DNA from: Linum tenue
Lineage: Eukaryota; Streptophyta; Magnoliopsida; Malpighiales; Linaceae
DNA length: 64,000 nt
Direction of reading: 5' to 3'
Assembly (NCBI GenBank): GCA_946122785.1
Contig: CAMGYJ010000002.1
Location: forward strand, 20,372,492 to 20,436,491
Shown: one piece after another, positions 48,167-59,560 of the stretch
Position numbering within the stretch: position 1 is the stretch's first letter
Layout: every line of letters starts with the position of its first letter
Position numbers and translations under genes: made by a program
The notes under the pieces: generated by a model
Told to the model about the DNA's origin: nothing
Databases searched by the model: none
Seen by the model: only the letters and a program-made list of their open reading frames with translations

Positions 48167-51100
48167 TTACATCCTGGAACTTAGCCAGGCCCGAAAATCA
48201 AAAGAACGACTCATAGTCGGATACAAAGAAAGGGCTTTACGAGCCACCAAATGGGCTACCCTATTACGACGCCGACCTACAAACCGAACACTAAACCCCG
48301 AATGGCTGTTAAAATATTGCACAAGCTCTTCCAGCACAGCGCCAACTCGGTTATCCCTGGTATCAGCCTGATTGAGTTTATCGATAATAACCTTGGCATC
48401 CCCTTCAAACTTCACCGCCGAGAGTCCAAGCTCCAGACACCACCACACTGCCTCACGAAGGACAAGCAACTCCACCACCCCAGGGTCATCCATGGCCGGA
48501 ATCTGGACACCTCTCACCAACCAAACATCCCCCGATGGAGTAAAGAGAACCACCCCCCCCCCCCCCCCCCCCCCGCCGAATGCGATCCTCTCCTAACTGC
48601 CCCATCCCACATACAAACTACACTGTCCTCCCCAGAAAGGCCCAACTGTTGCGTCCTTGGCAGCTCCGCCCTAGAGGTAGCCTCCCGTGGAACACAGTCC
48701 ACTGGCAGGCGAACCCACTCCTCATACTGCTGATAGAACTGGCGCATCAAGGCCGGGAACCCAAACTGCTTGCCTTCAAAGAAAACCCAGTTCCGCGACC
48801 GCCAAATCCGCCAAAGGACAGCAACGACGGCCATAAAAAGTGTTGGCTGATGAATCAAGGCCAGAAGTCGTTTGAGGAACAACGGGAAGGTATGACGAGG
48901 GAGCCCCTCCCCCAGATAGGCGAGGCCGGAGTAATCCCAGATGGCCCTAGCCACCGGACAAGATAAGAACAAATGCTCCATCGTTTCTGTGCTGGCCCAA
49001 CACACCGGGCATCTAGGCATCACCGGAACCTGCTTCTCAATAAGGGCTTCCGTGGTAGGCAAGATACGATTAAAAATTTGCCAGACAAAGACTTTCAGTT
49101 TCGGGGGGATATTAGCCTCCCATAACCGAATCCAGGATTGCCTGTCCATCCAGCCTACCATTGACCGCCAACCACCTCCCCTCCGATCTATACTGACAGC
49201 TAACTGATAGGCCGACTTGACCGTGAAGATCCCATCCTTTGTACCATGCCAGATGATCTTATCAGGGACATTTTGTCTCGGAAGGGGAATAACCTGAATG
49301 ACCTTACAGGTTGGAGGATCAAACCATTGTGCCAGCTTACTAACATCCCAACCCCCCCCCCTCCCGGACACATAACTTCCGCGACAACCGGATCCCCCCT
49401 CCCTGGCAAGATTTGCGGATTATAACAGGGGGGATCAGCCTGCAGCCCTGGGATCCAATTCGAATTAAGTAAGGACGCAGTTTGACCATCCCCTATTTGC
49501 CACCGTAACCCCTTTTCCAGAAGTTGCCGGCCAAATAAGATACTCTGCCACCCCCACGATGGCCGGGATCGAGCCGAAGCGGCAAGAAAGGTCCCATTGG
49601 GATAGTACTTACCCTTATAAACCTGGGCCAATAGGGACTGAGGCTCCATCAGGATACGCCACCCAATCTTAGCAAGTAATGCTTGATTGAATTGCTCAAA
49701 GCGGCGGAACCCCATCCCCCCATCATGCTTACTTCGGCATAGATTCCTCCATGAAATCCATCGGATCTTAGAATGACCCTTCTCATCACCCCCACCAAAA
49801 CCGAGCCACATGTCTATCTAAGAGGCGACAGAAGAAAAGTGGAAGTTTAAAACAGGACATCACATGAAGCGGGAGTGCCAAAGCAACAGATTTAATCAAA
49901 GTTTCTTTGGCAGCCCACGAAAGTGTTCTCCGTTTCCACCCCTGCAGGCGCTCAAGCAATTTCTCCTCTAGATAACGGAATGTGGTCATTTTAGATCGAG
50001 CAATCAGAGTTGGCAAGCCCAGATACTTGTCATGGACCCCTACCGCCCCGACACCCAACACTGCAGCCAAGAACTCCTGGTCCGGTCGAACAATATTCTT
50101 ACTAAAACAGACAGTTGACTTTGCCAAATTCACTTTTTGACCACTCAGTTCCACATACTCATTCAGGACCTCAATCAAGTTTTCACACTCCCGAAGAGTA
50201 CCCCGCAAGAATAAATAAGAATCATCTGCAAAAAACAGATGCGAGATTCGGGGGGCACGAGGCGCCACTTTCACCCCTTCTAGTCGTTTCTCCTTAATGG
50301 CTTTACGGAGCAGAGCCGCAAAACCCTCAGTGCAAAGCACGAAAAGAAGAGGAGACAGAGGATCCCCTTGCCGTAACCCCCTGGACGGCGTGAAATACCC
50401 AGAGGGAGTCCCATTCATAAGAACTGAGAAAGACGAGGATTGTATACACTCACGAATCCACCCTTGCCAGGTAGAGTTAAAACCCATCTTTTCCAAAACA
50501 GCAAGGAGAAAAGGCCATTCGACTCTATCATAGGCCTTTTCCATGTCAAACTTTAGAGCCATGTACCCTTTCTTACCTCGCGTTTTGATTTTGAGATAGT
50601 GCATTAACTCATGCCCTAGTAGAATGTTTTCAACAATCTGACGTTCACGAATGAACGCATTTTGGCCCTCAGAAATAATAATAGGCAACAGATCGGCAAG
50701 CCGCTCCGCCAGGATTTTACTAATAATTTTATAAACAAATTGGCAAAGGCTGATTGGACGTAGCTGGCGCATGGATTCCACATTATCGACCTTGGGGATC
50801 AAAGTGAGCCACATATGATTGAAACTGCGGAGCATCCGACTAGATGAAAAGAACGAACACACTGCTGCCACAACTGAATCTCCCACAACATCCCAAAAGG
50901 CCTTAAAAAATTTGCCAGTGAACCCGTCCGATCCTGGAGCCTGTTTGGACCCCATAGCTAACACCGTTTTACGCACCTCGGAGGGGAGAACTTCAGCCGT
51001 AAGTCTCTCATTCATCTCCGGGGTAACACTACGAGCAATGGGCAAAGCCGCCACTCGCTCAGCCATATTACCCACTTGATTCTCCGTTGTAAACAGGTGC

Positions 51101-52294
51101 TGGTAAAAAGACACAGCGATATCAGCCTTTCCTTTCTCATCAGTAACCCATGTACCATTCTCATCATGCAGGCCTGCCACAAAATTTCTCTTTCGACGAG
51201 TCCTAGTCACCATATGAAAGTAGGATGTGTTCTTATCCCCTTTTTTCAACCAGTGCACCCTAGACTTCTGTTGCCAATAAATTTCCTCCGCCTCCCATTG
51301 CCGATTTAATTCCACCTCCAACTCCCGGATTACATCCCAGTTAGTCGGATGTATCAACTTAACCCTATCAATTTCGCTCTGAAGAGTACGGATATTCCTC
51401 AAGGATTTCGTAGTACCCGCTCGACTCCAGTCATACAAAAGGTGGCGCAATTTCTTGAGGCGTTCCCATAAACAAAACATAGGGGTCTCCTTGAACATCC
51501 TCCTTCCATACATAATTGACCATCGCCCTAACTTCAGGATTGTCAGCCCAGCGGGCATCAAATCGGAACAGAGGGCGACTATTACGGACATAAGGCTTGT
51601 CTGACAGAAGGAGGGCTCTATGATCAGACCCTTGATCTGTAAAGTGCTTGACCAACGTATCGGGGAAATGATCAAGCCAGAGTTGGGAGCAAAGGGCTCT
51701 GTCCAACCGTTCACGAATGCATGCATTACCCATTCTTTTGTTCGTCCAAGTGAACAAGTCACCTTGGAACCCGGGATCCTGGAGGCCCAAATCATTAATA
51801 AAATCGCGCAAACTGATCGAATTATTCCCATTCCAAATGTTGCCACCATCCTTCTCACTCGCACAAAGAATTGCATTAAAATCGCCAATAACCACATAGG
51901 GGAGAAGGAAGGCAGAACAGACTGCCTTGAGCTACGCCAATTGGGCGGTTCGAACAGAAACATCACAACTCAAATAAACACAAACCACAATATAAGAAAA
52001 GTCCACTTCATTAATTTGGGAGCAAATACAAAAGTTGGACGAATAAATAACCGAAGCATTCACTTCCGGAGACCAAGCAAGCACTAAGCCACCAGAAGCA
52101 TCAATCGCATCTACGAAAAAACAACGAGAAATATCAAAACCTAGGCCCCGTAAACGACGGGAGACAACACGCCGACTCGATCGTGTTTCAGAAAAAAACA
52201 CGAGATCCGGTTTATTCGAATAGACCAAACCCAAAGCCGTTTGGAATATGAGGGAAGGTCCAATTCCCCGCACATTCCAGGCTAAAAGCCTCAT
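48167..52294 (-). pseudogene. LINE 2 ORF2: endonuclease, reverse transcriptase, RNase H with frameshifts
   Basis: The same domain order as in LINE 1: MRLLAWNVRGIG endonuclease start, RT with FADDSYLF, zf-RVT (CPVCW, EHLF) and RNase H (Asp in VCMWDGA, Glu in VVELLVLREA, Asp in FEGDAKVI). A TAG lies at 51932-51934. Frames change near 51480, near 49790 (one extra C in a C-run), at the C-run 49352-49361 and at the 22-base C-run 48553-48574. Three of the four shifts are thus at C homopolymers, which may be mutation or sequence error. Confidence 0.9.
48553..48574. repeat. 22-base poly(C) tract in LINE 2
   Basis: Twenty-two C in a row at the place where LINE 1 encodes HSAGGFVLM. It shifts the ORF2 frame into the last part of the RNase H. 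Confidence 0.95.
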
Positions 52295-55200
52295 TTATCG
52301 GATTGGGGCCACTCCAGGCTGGCTTCCTCCACCTTCTCAGACGCATCACCCTCTTCCACAAATTGTTTCTTTGGCGTGGGCGGGACCCCCATCTCACCCT
52401 CAATGTCCTCCAAAGGACGTTTCTTCAAACCGAGAGGTGGGTTCCGCATATTAGAACCATACTCATCAACCACCCCAATCCCCCTATCTTGAGGGCTATC
52501 ATTAGGATCAATAACACCACCAGTGCTGTCAGTCGGGAATGGCTGAACCGCCTCATCCACAATTGCCAACCATGCCTCAAAAGCAGCGACCACTTGGTGA
52601 ACCCGACCTGCGGGAGGGTGTCCACTCTCTATGGAAGCAGACGAGGGAACCCGCTTTTTAATCAGAAAAATTTGCTCTTCCTCCCCCGATACCGACCCCT
52701 CCGATCCACCATCCATCATAGCCGCCTTTGCCACATCTTCCCCCGAAATAAAGACAGGGGGATTCAACTCCACTTTCTCATTTACATGGCCTGTCAAATT
52801 CTCCCCAGCCCTCGGAGGAGCGGCCGCAACTGGGGCTTTGTCCTCCCCACTAGCCTTCGCCTTCCGGAGCTTCCTACCACCACGCAAATTGGACGGCTTG
52901 GATTGCACAGGTCCCGCAACATCAGCAGCTCCAACACGAGGAGCACCTTCTTCGATCCCCTTCTTCAGCGGCTGCCGTTTCGGGCGCCTGGACCTCCGTT
53001 TCATCTCCGTCCCCATCCCAGCTGCTGACGGCGAGCTACACGCCGGCTGGACCGACGACGAACAATGCAACGGGGGTTGCTGCAACGAAGCCAGAGTCGC
53101 CGCAGGCTGCACGTCCATCATGTCATCATCAGAGTCTTTTTTGAGGATAAGGCGGCGGCGCCGGGTCTCATCCTGGATCGAGCCAACAGATGTACCACGC
53201 GACTCCGGTTCGGCTGCCTCCCGCACCGCTAAAATCGGCCGGGACTGTTCCGCCATCACGGCGTCAAGGGGCACAGCATCCACTTCCATCTTCTTCCCAG
53301 CCGACTTTCGCTGTCGACCACTCCCCAGGCGTAGTTTCGGCGGGCGATTAATGGCAAATCCCCGTGGGCTGCCGCGCACCTTTGGCGATCTTTCTGAACT
53401 CTTCACCGACTGCGAGATCATACCACCCCGATTCTCCAGCCCCACGAGTTTTGGCAAGGGAGCAGTTTGCTCAAGCTTCACCATCTTCTGGGAATGACTC
53501 CGCTCCCCCAAATTTGGTTCATTTTTTCCAGCCACCATATTGTTCCGATTCTGTCGATTTATCCAAACAGAGCGCCTAGGCCCTCCAAATTGCGGGGCCT
53601 CCCCTTCATCCTCGTGCAGCTTCCTGCCCACTTTCTTCGTTGCCATGTGCGGACCAAACCGCTCTTTCCCACGCGGCGGAGCAAAGGTGCAGTCACGGCG
53701 AGCATGACCTACTCTGCCGCAATGGAAGCAAAAGCTTGGGAGGAACTCATACTTCAGACTAACCCAGAATCCATCCACCTCCTCACTCACCGCCATTAAC
53801 TGCGATCGGAGAGGCTTGGAGAAATCAATAACAGTATTGACTTTAATAAACCGCTCCCCAGTCTCCATGCACGCGAAAATTCCAGTCTCCAAAACTTGCC
53901 CCACCGAGGCTGCTATAATTTTCTGTCCAAAGAGTTTGGTACAACAGTCCTCCTTGACTCCCCATAGTTGGACTCGAAACGGGGCTTTCGACATCTCATC
54001 AAATATTCCGGTTGGGATCACAGAAGACCAGGGGCGAAGGGTAAGCAGTCGATCCTTAATGATCCATGGATTTCGGGAGAGAGCCCACTTCTTAGCCTCT
54101 TCATTCGGCAAGACGATCTCATAAAGCCCATGCTTGGTTCTCATGACCTTCAACTGCCCACAGATCTTCCAAGCATCCAGTAAACCCTCTCGCAATTCCA
54201 CCGTGGTTATTTGGTCGTGAGAAAACAAACGACCAAGGAGGGAACGAGATGCTCGGAACCGGGTGGATTGCACTTCCTCCAATGAGAAATGAATCACCTG
54301 ATCTTCTGATACGTGGCTCGTCATTGTTTCCAGCACCTGGCCACAAGAAATAGAACTCGCGTCAATACCCAGTGAATCACACCCTAGCTCAGCATCCGAA
54401 CCCAGCTCACCATTAAAGGCTGGCATGGGACGAGGCTGCATGACAGGTGTTTGGGTCACTGAAAGAACGAGATAAGAAGGGATAGAAGGACGATAATTTA
54501 TCAATCCCCACCTACCTGAGCAGCTCCAAAACGATGGCACAAGGGCGAGAGTTCCGGCCGCAGCAGATTTTCCTGGGTGTCTAGATTGGAGAATTGGTAG
54601 TCTAGTCCACCCAGGTGGGGATGGAATATATAAAGGCCCTGACCCTCGGTAGACACCGACTTTCAGAGGGGAATTTTGAATAAGAGTTGGAATGTAACTA
54701 GGATTAGGATTCCCATTTAGTTTATAAAATAATTCTGTTTTTCCCCGTTGAGCAGGGATCCCTTGGGAATTCCCTAACCACCCCGAGATATTAGGGGACT
54801 GTATTTCCGAACCAATCTCCTGCACGCAACTACTCCCCAACTCTCGGGGTTGGGGAAATCTTATCCACGTGGGCAAGTACTGGGGATCGCCGATCACCCC
54901 TCCGGTTGCCCCTGCCGGAGAATTTTTCCCTTGACTTTTAATCACCAGTGATCGGACTTCCGCCGCTTCCTGGACAAAGTCCCGATCAATAAGGACGGAC
55001 TGAGCCTGGTCTCTACGATTAAGATCAGGCATAGCCTCAGTAGACCCATCAGCCCTGGATAACAGCGATTCATCGCCTACCAGTTCCGACGCCAATGAGA
55101 ACCAAAATCGCCATTCACGTAGGCGAACACTTCTGCGTCTTTTCGCAGATCCAGATTTCGATAACAACAATTCACTCGCGAGAATACTGGTCTCATAGAA

Positions 55201-55476
55201 CCCGCCTCGCTTACGTTTTCCATGCACCCTTTCCGAGCGGCGGTCTTCCTGAGGGAGGTCCCGTGAGCCCACCGGATTTTTGCTTTTCCCCCATTGCGAG
55301 CCACTCTCCGCCATGAAGCCACGACCAGTATCAATGATCCGCCTATCCTCCTCATGATTGACCCAGTTGCTGTTCTGATTTAGCAAACTGGTGAGGAAGA
55401 GATTTGAGATGATCGTCAGCAGCCATCCACCAAGCCTGGACGGCCACTTTAGGAGAGAGGAGAGAGCACCTCTCAT
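52291..55476 (-). CDS. LINE 2 ORF1: intact 1061-residue RNA-binding protein
   Basis: A single open frame from ATG 55476 to the TGA at 52291-52293, which overlaps the ORF2 ATG in ATGA. Residues 1 to about 380 are basic and not conserved in any family I know. A DUF4283-like region follows (FSLEEVQSTR, PFRVQLWGVKEDC, VIDFSKPLRSQL), then the zinc knuckle CFHCGRVGHARRDC and an Ala/Pro/Ser-rich basic tail ending LEWPQSDK. LINE 1 ends in the same way (LEWPQADK). ORF1 proteins of L1 elements bind their own RNA in the transposition particle. It is longer than most plant L1 ORF1 proteins because of the N-terminal extension. Confidence 0.88.
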   Translation of the reverse strand: MRGALSSLLKWPSRLGGWLLTIISNLFLTSLLNQNSNWVNHEEDRRIIDTGRGFMAESGSQWGKSKNPVGSRDLPQEDRRSERVHGKRKRGGFYETSILASELLLSKSGSAKRRRSVRLREWRFWFSLASELVGDESLLSRADGSTEAMPDLNRRDQAQSVLIDRDFVQEAAEVRSLVIKSQGKNSPAGATGGVIGDPQYLPTWIRFPQPRELGSSCVQEIGSEIQSPNISGWLGNSQGIPAQRGKTELFYKLNGNPNPSYIPTLIQNSPLKVGVYRGSGPLYIPSPPGWTRLPILQSRHPGKSAAAGTLALVPSFWSCSGRWGLINYRPSIPSYLVLSVTQTPVMQPRPMPAFNGELGSDAELGCDSLGIDASSISCGQVLETMTSHVSEDQVIHFSLEEVQSTRFRASRSLLGRLFSHDQITTVELREGLLDAWKICGQLKVMRTKHGLYEIVLPNEEAKKWALSRNPWIIKDRLLTLRPWSSVIPTGIFDEMSKAPFRVQLWGVKEDCCTKLFGQKIIAASVGQVLETGIFACMETGERFIKVNTVIDFSKPLRSQLMAVSEEVDGFWVSLKYEFLPSFCFHCGRVGHARRDCTFAPPRGKERFGPHMATKKVGRKLHEDEGEAPQFGGPRRSVWINRQNRNNMVAGKNEPNLGERSHSQKMVKLEQTAPLPKLVGLENRGGMISQSVKSSERSPKVRGSPRGFAINRPPKLRLGSGRQRKSAGKKMEVDAVPLDAVMAEQSRPILAVREAAEPESRGTSVGSIQDETRRRRLILKKDSDDDMMDVQPAATLASLQQPPLHCSSSVQPACSSPSAAGMGTEMKRRSRRPKRQPLKKGIEEGAPRVGAADVAGPVQSKPSNLRGGRKLRKAKASGEDKAPVAAAPPRAGENLTGHVNEKVELNPPVFISGEDVAKAAMMDGGSEGSVSGEEEQIFLIKKRVPSSASIESGHPPAGRVHQVVAAFEAWLAIVDEAVQPFPTDSTGGVIDPNDSPQDRGIGVVDEYGSNMRNPPLGLKKRPLEDIEGEMGVPPTPKKQFVEEGDASEKVEEASLEWPQSDK

Positions 55477-55710
55477 AATTTTTTAGTATTATCCTTTGAG
55501 TTTATATTGGTAAATAAATATAAATATAAAATAATATTTTAATTAATATATTAATATTAATTAATTAATATATTAAAGCCTAACATTGGAGTTACTATTT
55601 ATTAGTGGCTCCCAAACTCCTCCAAATGCAAGTGGAGAAGTTCCAAGTTACTTCTTTTACCTCAATCTCCATTCTACAACTTTTGTGTTTAGCTAGGGTT
55701 ATAGGTATAA

Positions 55711-57203
55711 GGGCTAATACCACTACAACACCCGAACTATCCGGAAAATGCCACTTGTGTCCTATTGTTTTCAATATTCCATCTGTGTCCTGAACTATAT
55801 GAGTTTGTGACATTTGTGTCATGGCGTCTTACGTTGACCGTTAAAGATAACTGTTGACTTGACGGAAGTCAAACTAGTGTTGACTTTCGCAGATGTGGCA
55901 GAAAAGGGGCATCCACGTAGATTTCGCCTCATTGACATGTCATTACTTAATTAAAAATAAAATTAGTTAAATAAAATTATAATAACTATAATAAAAAAAT
56001 ACAAACTTTTTAGAAATTAAAAAAAAATAATGGCTCCCCCTCCAATCTCCCCGTCTCTGCTTCTTCCTCTTCCCCGCCATATCAATCTTCCTCTTCTCCC
56101 ATTCTCTGTTTCTTCCTCTTCCTCTCCAATCCCAGCAATCACCAAATCCATTAGTGACGAGTGCAAATAGAACTCGTTTATGCAATCAGGCAGTCTTCCT
56201 CCTCCAATGGCGACGATGAGCTGGCGCTGCAGCATCTCAGATCCACATCTGCATCTCCGACCGTCCTCCTTGAACTCCCTGTGAACCCCCACCCCCACCG
56301 GCACCAACGACAGCCCTTCTCTCCTTGCTCTCAACTAATTCGATGGCCTCTCCACTCACCGCCGCCGCCAAACACCTTCGTCTCCTCCAATAAATCGACC
56401 CAATCAAAAGCTCCACGACCAAATCCATAATTGTAGCCAGGCTCGACAACGGCGGAACCACGAGGGCTATGTCCCTCACCCCTCTCTTCAACAGCGACGA
56501 ACACTGGAGAAGATCTGTCAAATCTGGCTGCCGATCGGATAGGGAGCAGTGGGTGGATGAGAACGGCGACCCATTTCTGGATCTGACTTCCAACAGAGCC
56601 ATCGATCTAGAGCTCGGTCTTGTTGACCCGAGGGAGGAAGCAGAGAGTGAGGGAGTCCGGGAAAGAATTGCGGCTTTGGATCGGGTGGCGAGACGGTGGA
56701 TTGGATTGGCGTCGACAATGGATAGGTGGCGGCGTGGGATCGAGAGAATTGGTGCTGGAGATTTGGAGGAGGAAGAAGACGGAGGGGTGGGGAGGAAGGA
56801 AGGGAGTGCGGATTTCTGGGTTCGAATAGTAGAGTGGAGGACACGGAGGTGGTGGCGACCTGGATCGATTGATGGCGATTTGGGTGTTGATGGCGACTTA
56901 CCGGAGAGGGGTCTCGGCAAAGGGTTCCACCAGACGGCGGGAGGAGAAGCGGAGAAGGGATTGGGAGGTTTTTCTATTTGTTTATTTTTAAATTTTTTAT
57001 TAAATGAAAATTGATAATGAAAATTCCACGTCAGATGCCACGTCACCGCTGACTGGATTTTCTGTTAAATACTAACGGTCAACGCCGATCAACGCCGGTC
57101 AACACTAACAGAATAATAGTTCAGGACACAGATGGAATATTGGAAACAATAGGACACAAGTGGCATTTTTCGGATAGTTCGGGTGTTGTAGTGGTATTAG
57201 CCC
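55711..57203. mobile_element. Mutator-like element B, nested in the left TIR of A
   Basis: The ends are GGGCTAATACCACTACAACA and its inverse, with TIRs of about 88 bases having few mismatches. The 9-bp duplication TAGGTATAA is exact at 55702-55710 and 57204-57212. The insertion lies 15 bases inside the end of A. The interior (about 56030-56950) is richer in G and C, with long open frames on both strands (plus 56469-57014, 181 residues; minus 57046-56237, 269 residues). Neither shows a domain I know; a captured gene fragment is possible. Confidence 0.9.
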
Positions 57204-57635
57204 TAGGTATAATATGCCCTTCTACTATAACGTTTTATCAAACATGCCCCTCTACTATTTTTTACATCAAACATGCCCATGTACTTTGTAAAAATTATCA
57301 AACATGTCCTTCCGTTAAAATTTTCATCCAAAAACCATTAACCAAGGCCGAACTTTGGTTTGGGCGACACAAATGTCTAAAATATCGATAATAATTTCCC
57401 TTTAGAATTTATATTTGTTCTTTTGCATAACCAAATAACTCAAATAATTTCACTTTGAAGAGACCTAGAGGAATAAAACAAGGGACAAAACTATCATTTT
57501 CCTCTCATTTGCCGATGTCGGATCGTCTAAATATCGGTTCAACCATGATTGATGATATTTTCAATCAAAATTTTAACAGAAGGACATGTTTGATAATTTT
57601 TTCAAAGTACAGGGGCATGTTTGATGTAAAAAATA

Positions 57636-59336
57636 GGGTTAATACCTTGTTATGGCCTGAACTATGACCATGTAATCAACTTTGGCCAGTGGTTTGAGAA
57701 ATTAACATCCTGGCCCGATCTATGCAGCATATTGACAAAATTGGCCTGGAGCGTGGTTTGACCGTTTGTTTGGACGGTCAACACCGTTGACCGTTAGTCA
57801 ACTGTCCAGGTCACTGCCATGTCAACATAAAAAAATTACAATTTCATTTTTTTTATTTCATTTACAAAAATTGAATAATTAAAAAAAAATCCAAAAATTT
57901 TGGCCCACCCATCCCCACCTTATCCCCTCACCTTCTTTCCTTTTCGATCAAACCCAACCCTATTCCATCTTCTTCCTCCTTCTTCCCCGACGAGCCGCCG
58001 CCTCCATTCCCTCAGACGAAAACAAATCCCTTCTTCCCCGACGACCCGCCGCCTCCATATCCGAAACATCTCCCTTCTTCCCCGACGACCCACCGCCTCC
58101 ACATCGCCAACGATCAGGGCAACCGCACCACTCCTTCGTATGTTGCCTTCACCGACACAGAGCGACTCATCGGCGATGCGGCCAAGAACCAGGTCGCCAT
58201 GAACCCTCACAACACCGTCTTCGACGCTAAGCGCCTCATTGGCCGGAAATTCTCCGACCCTTCCGTACAGGAAGACATGAAGCACTGGCCGTTCAAGGTC
58301 ATCGCGGGCCCCGGTGACAAGCCGATGATCATTGTCCAGCACAAAGGCGAAGAGAAGCAGTTTGCTCCGGAAGAGATTTCGTCCATGGTGCTAGTTAAAA
58401 TGAGGGAAATTGCGGAGGCCTTTTTAGGTCAGACCATCAAGAACGCGGTTGTCACCGTCCCGGCCTACTTCAACGACTCGCAGAGGCAGGCGACCAAGGA
58501 TGCTGGCTCAATCGCCGGTCTGAACGTTCTCCGGATCATCAACGAGCCCACCGCCGCATCAATTGCTTATGGTCTGGACAAGAAGGGTTCGAGGAGCGGC
58601 GAGAAGAATGTTCTCATCTTCGATCTCGGCGGAGGAACTTTTGATGTCTCTCTGCTGACGATCGAGGAAGGGATCTTCGAAGTGAAGGCCACCGCCGGAG
58701 ACACGCATCTCGGAGGTGAGGACTTCGACAATCGGCTGGTGAATCACTTCGTTGCGGAGTTCAAGCGGAAGAACAAGAAGGATATTAGCAGCCACGCCAG
58801 AGCTCTGAGGCGGCTGCGAACTGCCTGCGAGAGGGCGAAGAGGACTCTGTCTTCCACCTCTCAGACCACCATCGAAATTGACTCCCTCTACGAAGGTATC
58901 GACTTCTACTCTACCATTACTAGAGCTAGGTTTGAAGAATTGAACATGGAGGCGGCGGGGGCGGCGGCTCGTCGGGGAAGAAGGAGGAAGAAGATGGAAT
59001 AGGGTTGGGTTTGATCGAAAAGGAAAGAAGGTGAGGGGATAAGGTGAGGATGGGTGGGCCAAAATTTTTGGATTTTGTTTTTTTTTTAAATTATTCAATT
59101 TTTGTAAATGAAATAAAAAGAAAAATGAAATTGTAATTTTTTTATGTTGACATGGCAGTGACCTGGACAGTTGACTAACGGTCAACGGTGTTGACCGTCC
59201 AAACAAACGGTCAAACCACGCTCCAGGCCAATTTTGTCAATATGCTGCATAGATCGGGCTAGGATGTTAATTTCTCAAACCACTAGCCAAAGTTGATTAC
59301 ATGGTCATAGTTCAGGCCATAACAAGGTATTAACCC
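57636..59336. mobile_element. Mutator-like element C (Pack-MULE) carrying an HSP70 fragment, nested in the right TIR of A
   Basis: The ends are GGGTTAATACCTTGTTATGG and its inverse. The TIRs are very long, about 372 bases (57636-58007) and 391 bases (58946-59336). The 9-bp duplication TAAAAAATA is exact at 57627-57635 and 59337-59345. At the inner end of the left TIR a 29-bp block (CTTCTTCCCCGACGA and on) is repeated three times up to 58102. The centre is HSP70 sequence. Confidence 0.93.
58103..59002 (+). pseudogene. Captured HSP70 nucleotide-binding-domain fragment fused to TIR sequence
   Basis: Similarity to cytosolic HSP70 begins at 58103 ([11 protein letters not shown]) and runs without a stop to 58945 (ARFEELN), about residues 27 to 310 of the usual 650. 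Present are [31 protein letters not shown], the phosphate-binding [10 protein letters not shown] and GGEDFDNRL. Absent are the first phosphate loop (GIDLGT) and the whole substrate-binding domain. The first in-frame ATG is at 58199. The frame then runs into the right TIR, which adds 18 Ala/Arg-rich residues ending at 59002. No intron is seen where many plant HSP70 genes have one. It cannot be a working chaperone; a chimeric transcript is possible. Confidence 0.9.
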
Positions 59337-59560
59337 TAAAAAATAGTAGAGGGGCATGTTTGATAGAACGTCATAATAGAGGGGCATATTATACCTATAA
59401 CCCGTTTAGCTATTGTTCGTTAGCTTTATATCTATTGTACATTGTGTTTCCCATAACAATTACAATTATTTTTCCAGCTATTATTCAATGGCTTCTCTGT
59501 GCAACTATTATCTACTAGGTTTTCGTCTATGACTCTTTGCACAAATTATCGCCTTTGCCC

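Larger units (their letters stand above)
48111..55489 (-). mobile_element. LINE 2: second L1-type element of the same family, full length
   Basis: The T-run at 48112-48126 is the poly(A) tail of this minus-strand element. TATCCTTTGAG occurs at 48100-48110 and 55490-55500, an 11-bp duplication. The 5' end has the same GCTCTCTCCTCTCTCCT start as LINE 1. Both protein sequences and the 3' end (ATTTTGTCAAAA-like tail start, SLYPTMSRSF near the C-terminus) match LINE 1 closely. ORF1 is intact; ORF2 has one stop and about four frameshifts. Confidence 0.94.
55696..59403. mobile_element. Mutator-like element A (host of two nested Mutator-like elements)
   Basis: The ends are GGGTTATAGGTATAA (from 55696) and its inverse, ending at 59403. 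The 9-bp duplication GTTTAGCTA is exact at 55687-55695 and 59404-59412. Removing the two nested elements and one copy each of their duplications leaves about 496 bases that are almost wholly inverted repeat (TACTATAACG..., ATCAAACATGCCC motifs). It is a foldback-like MITE without coding capacity. Confidence 0.88.

Noticed and set aside
56237..57046. Long minus-strand frame in element B as a real gene
   Set aside because: It begins and ends in transposon sequence, has low-complexity Ser/Pro/Arg content and no recognisable domain. A long frame also exists on the other strand.
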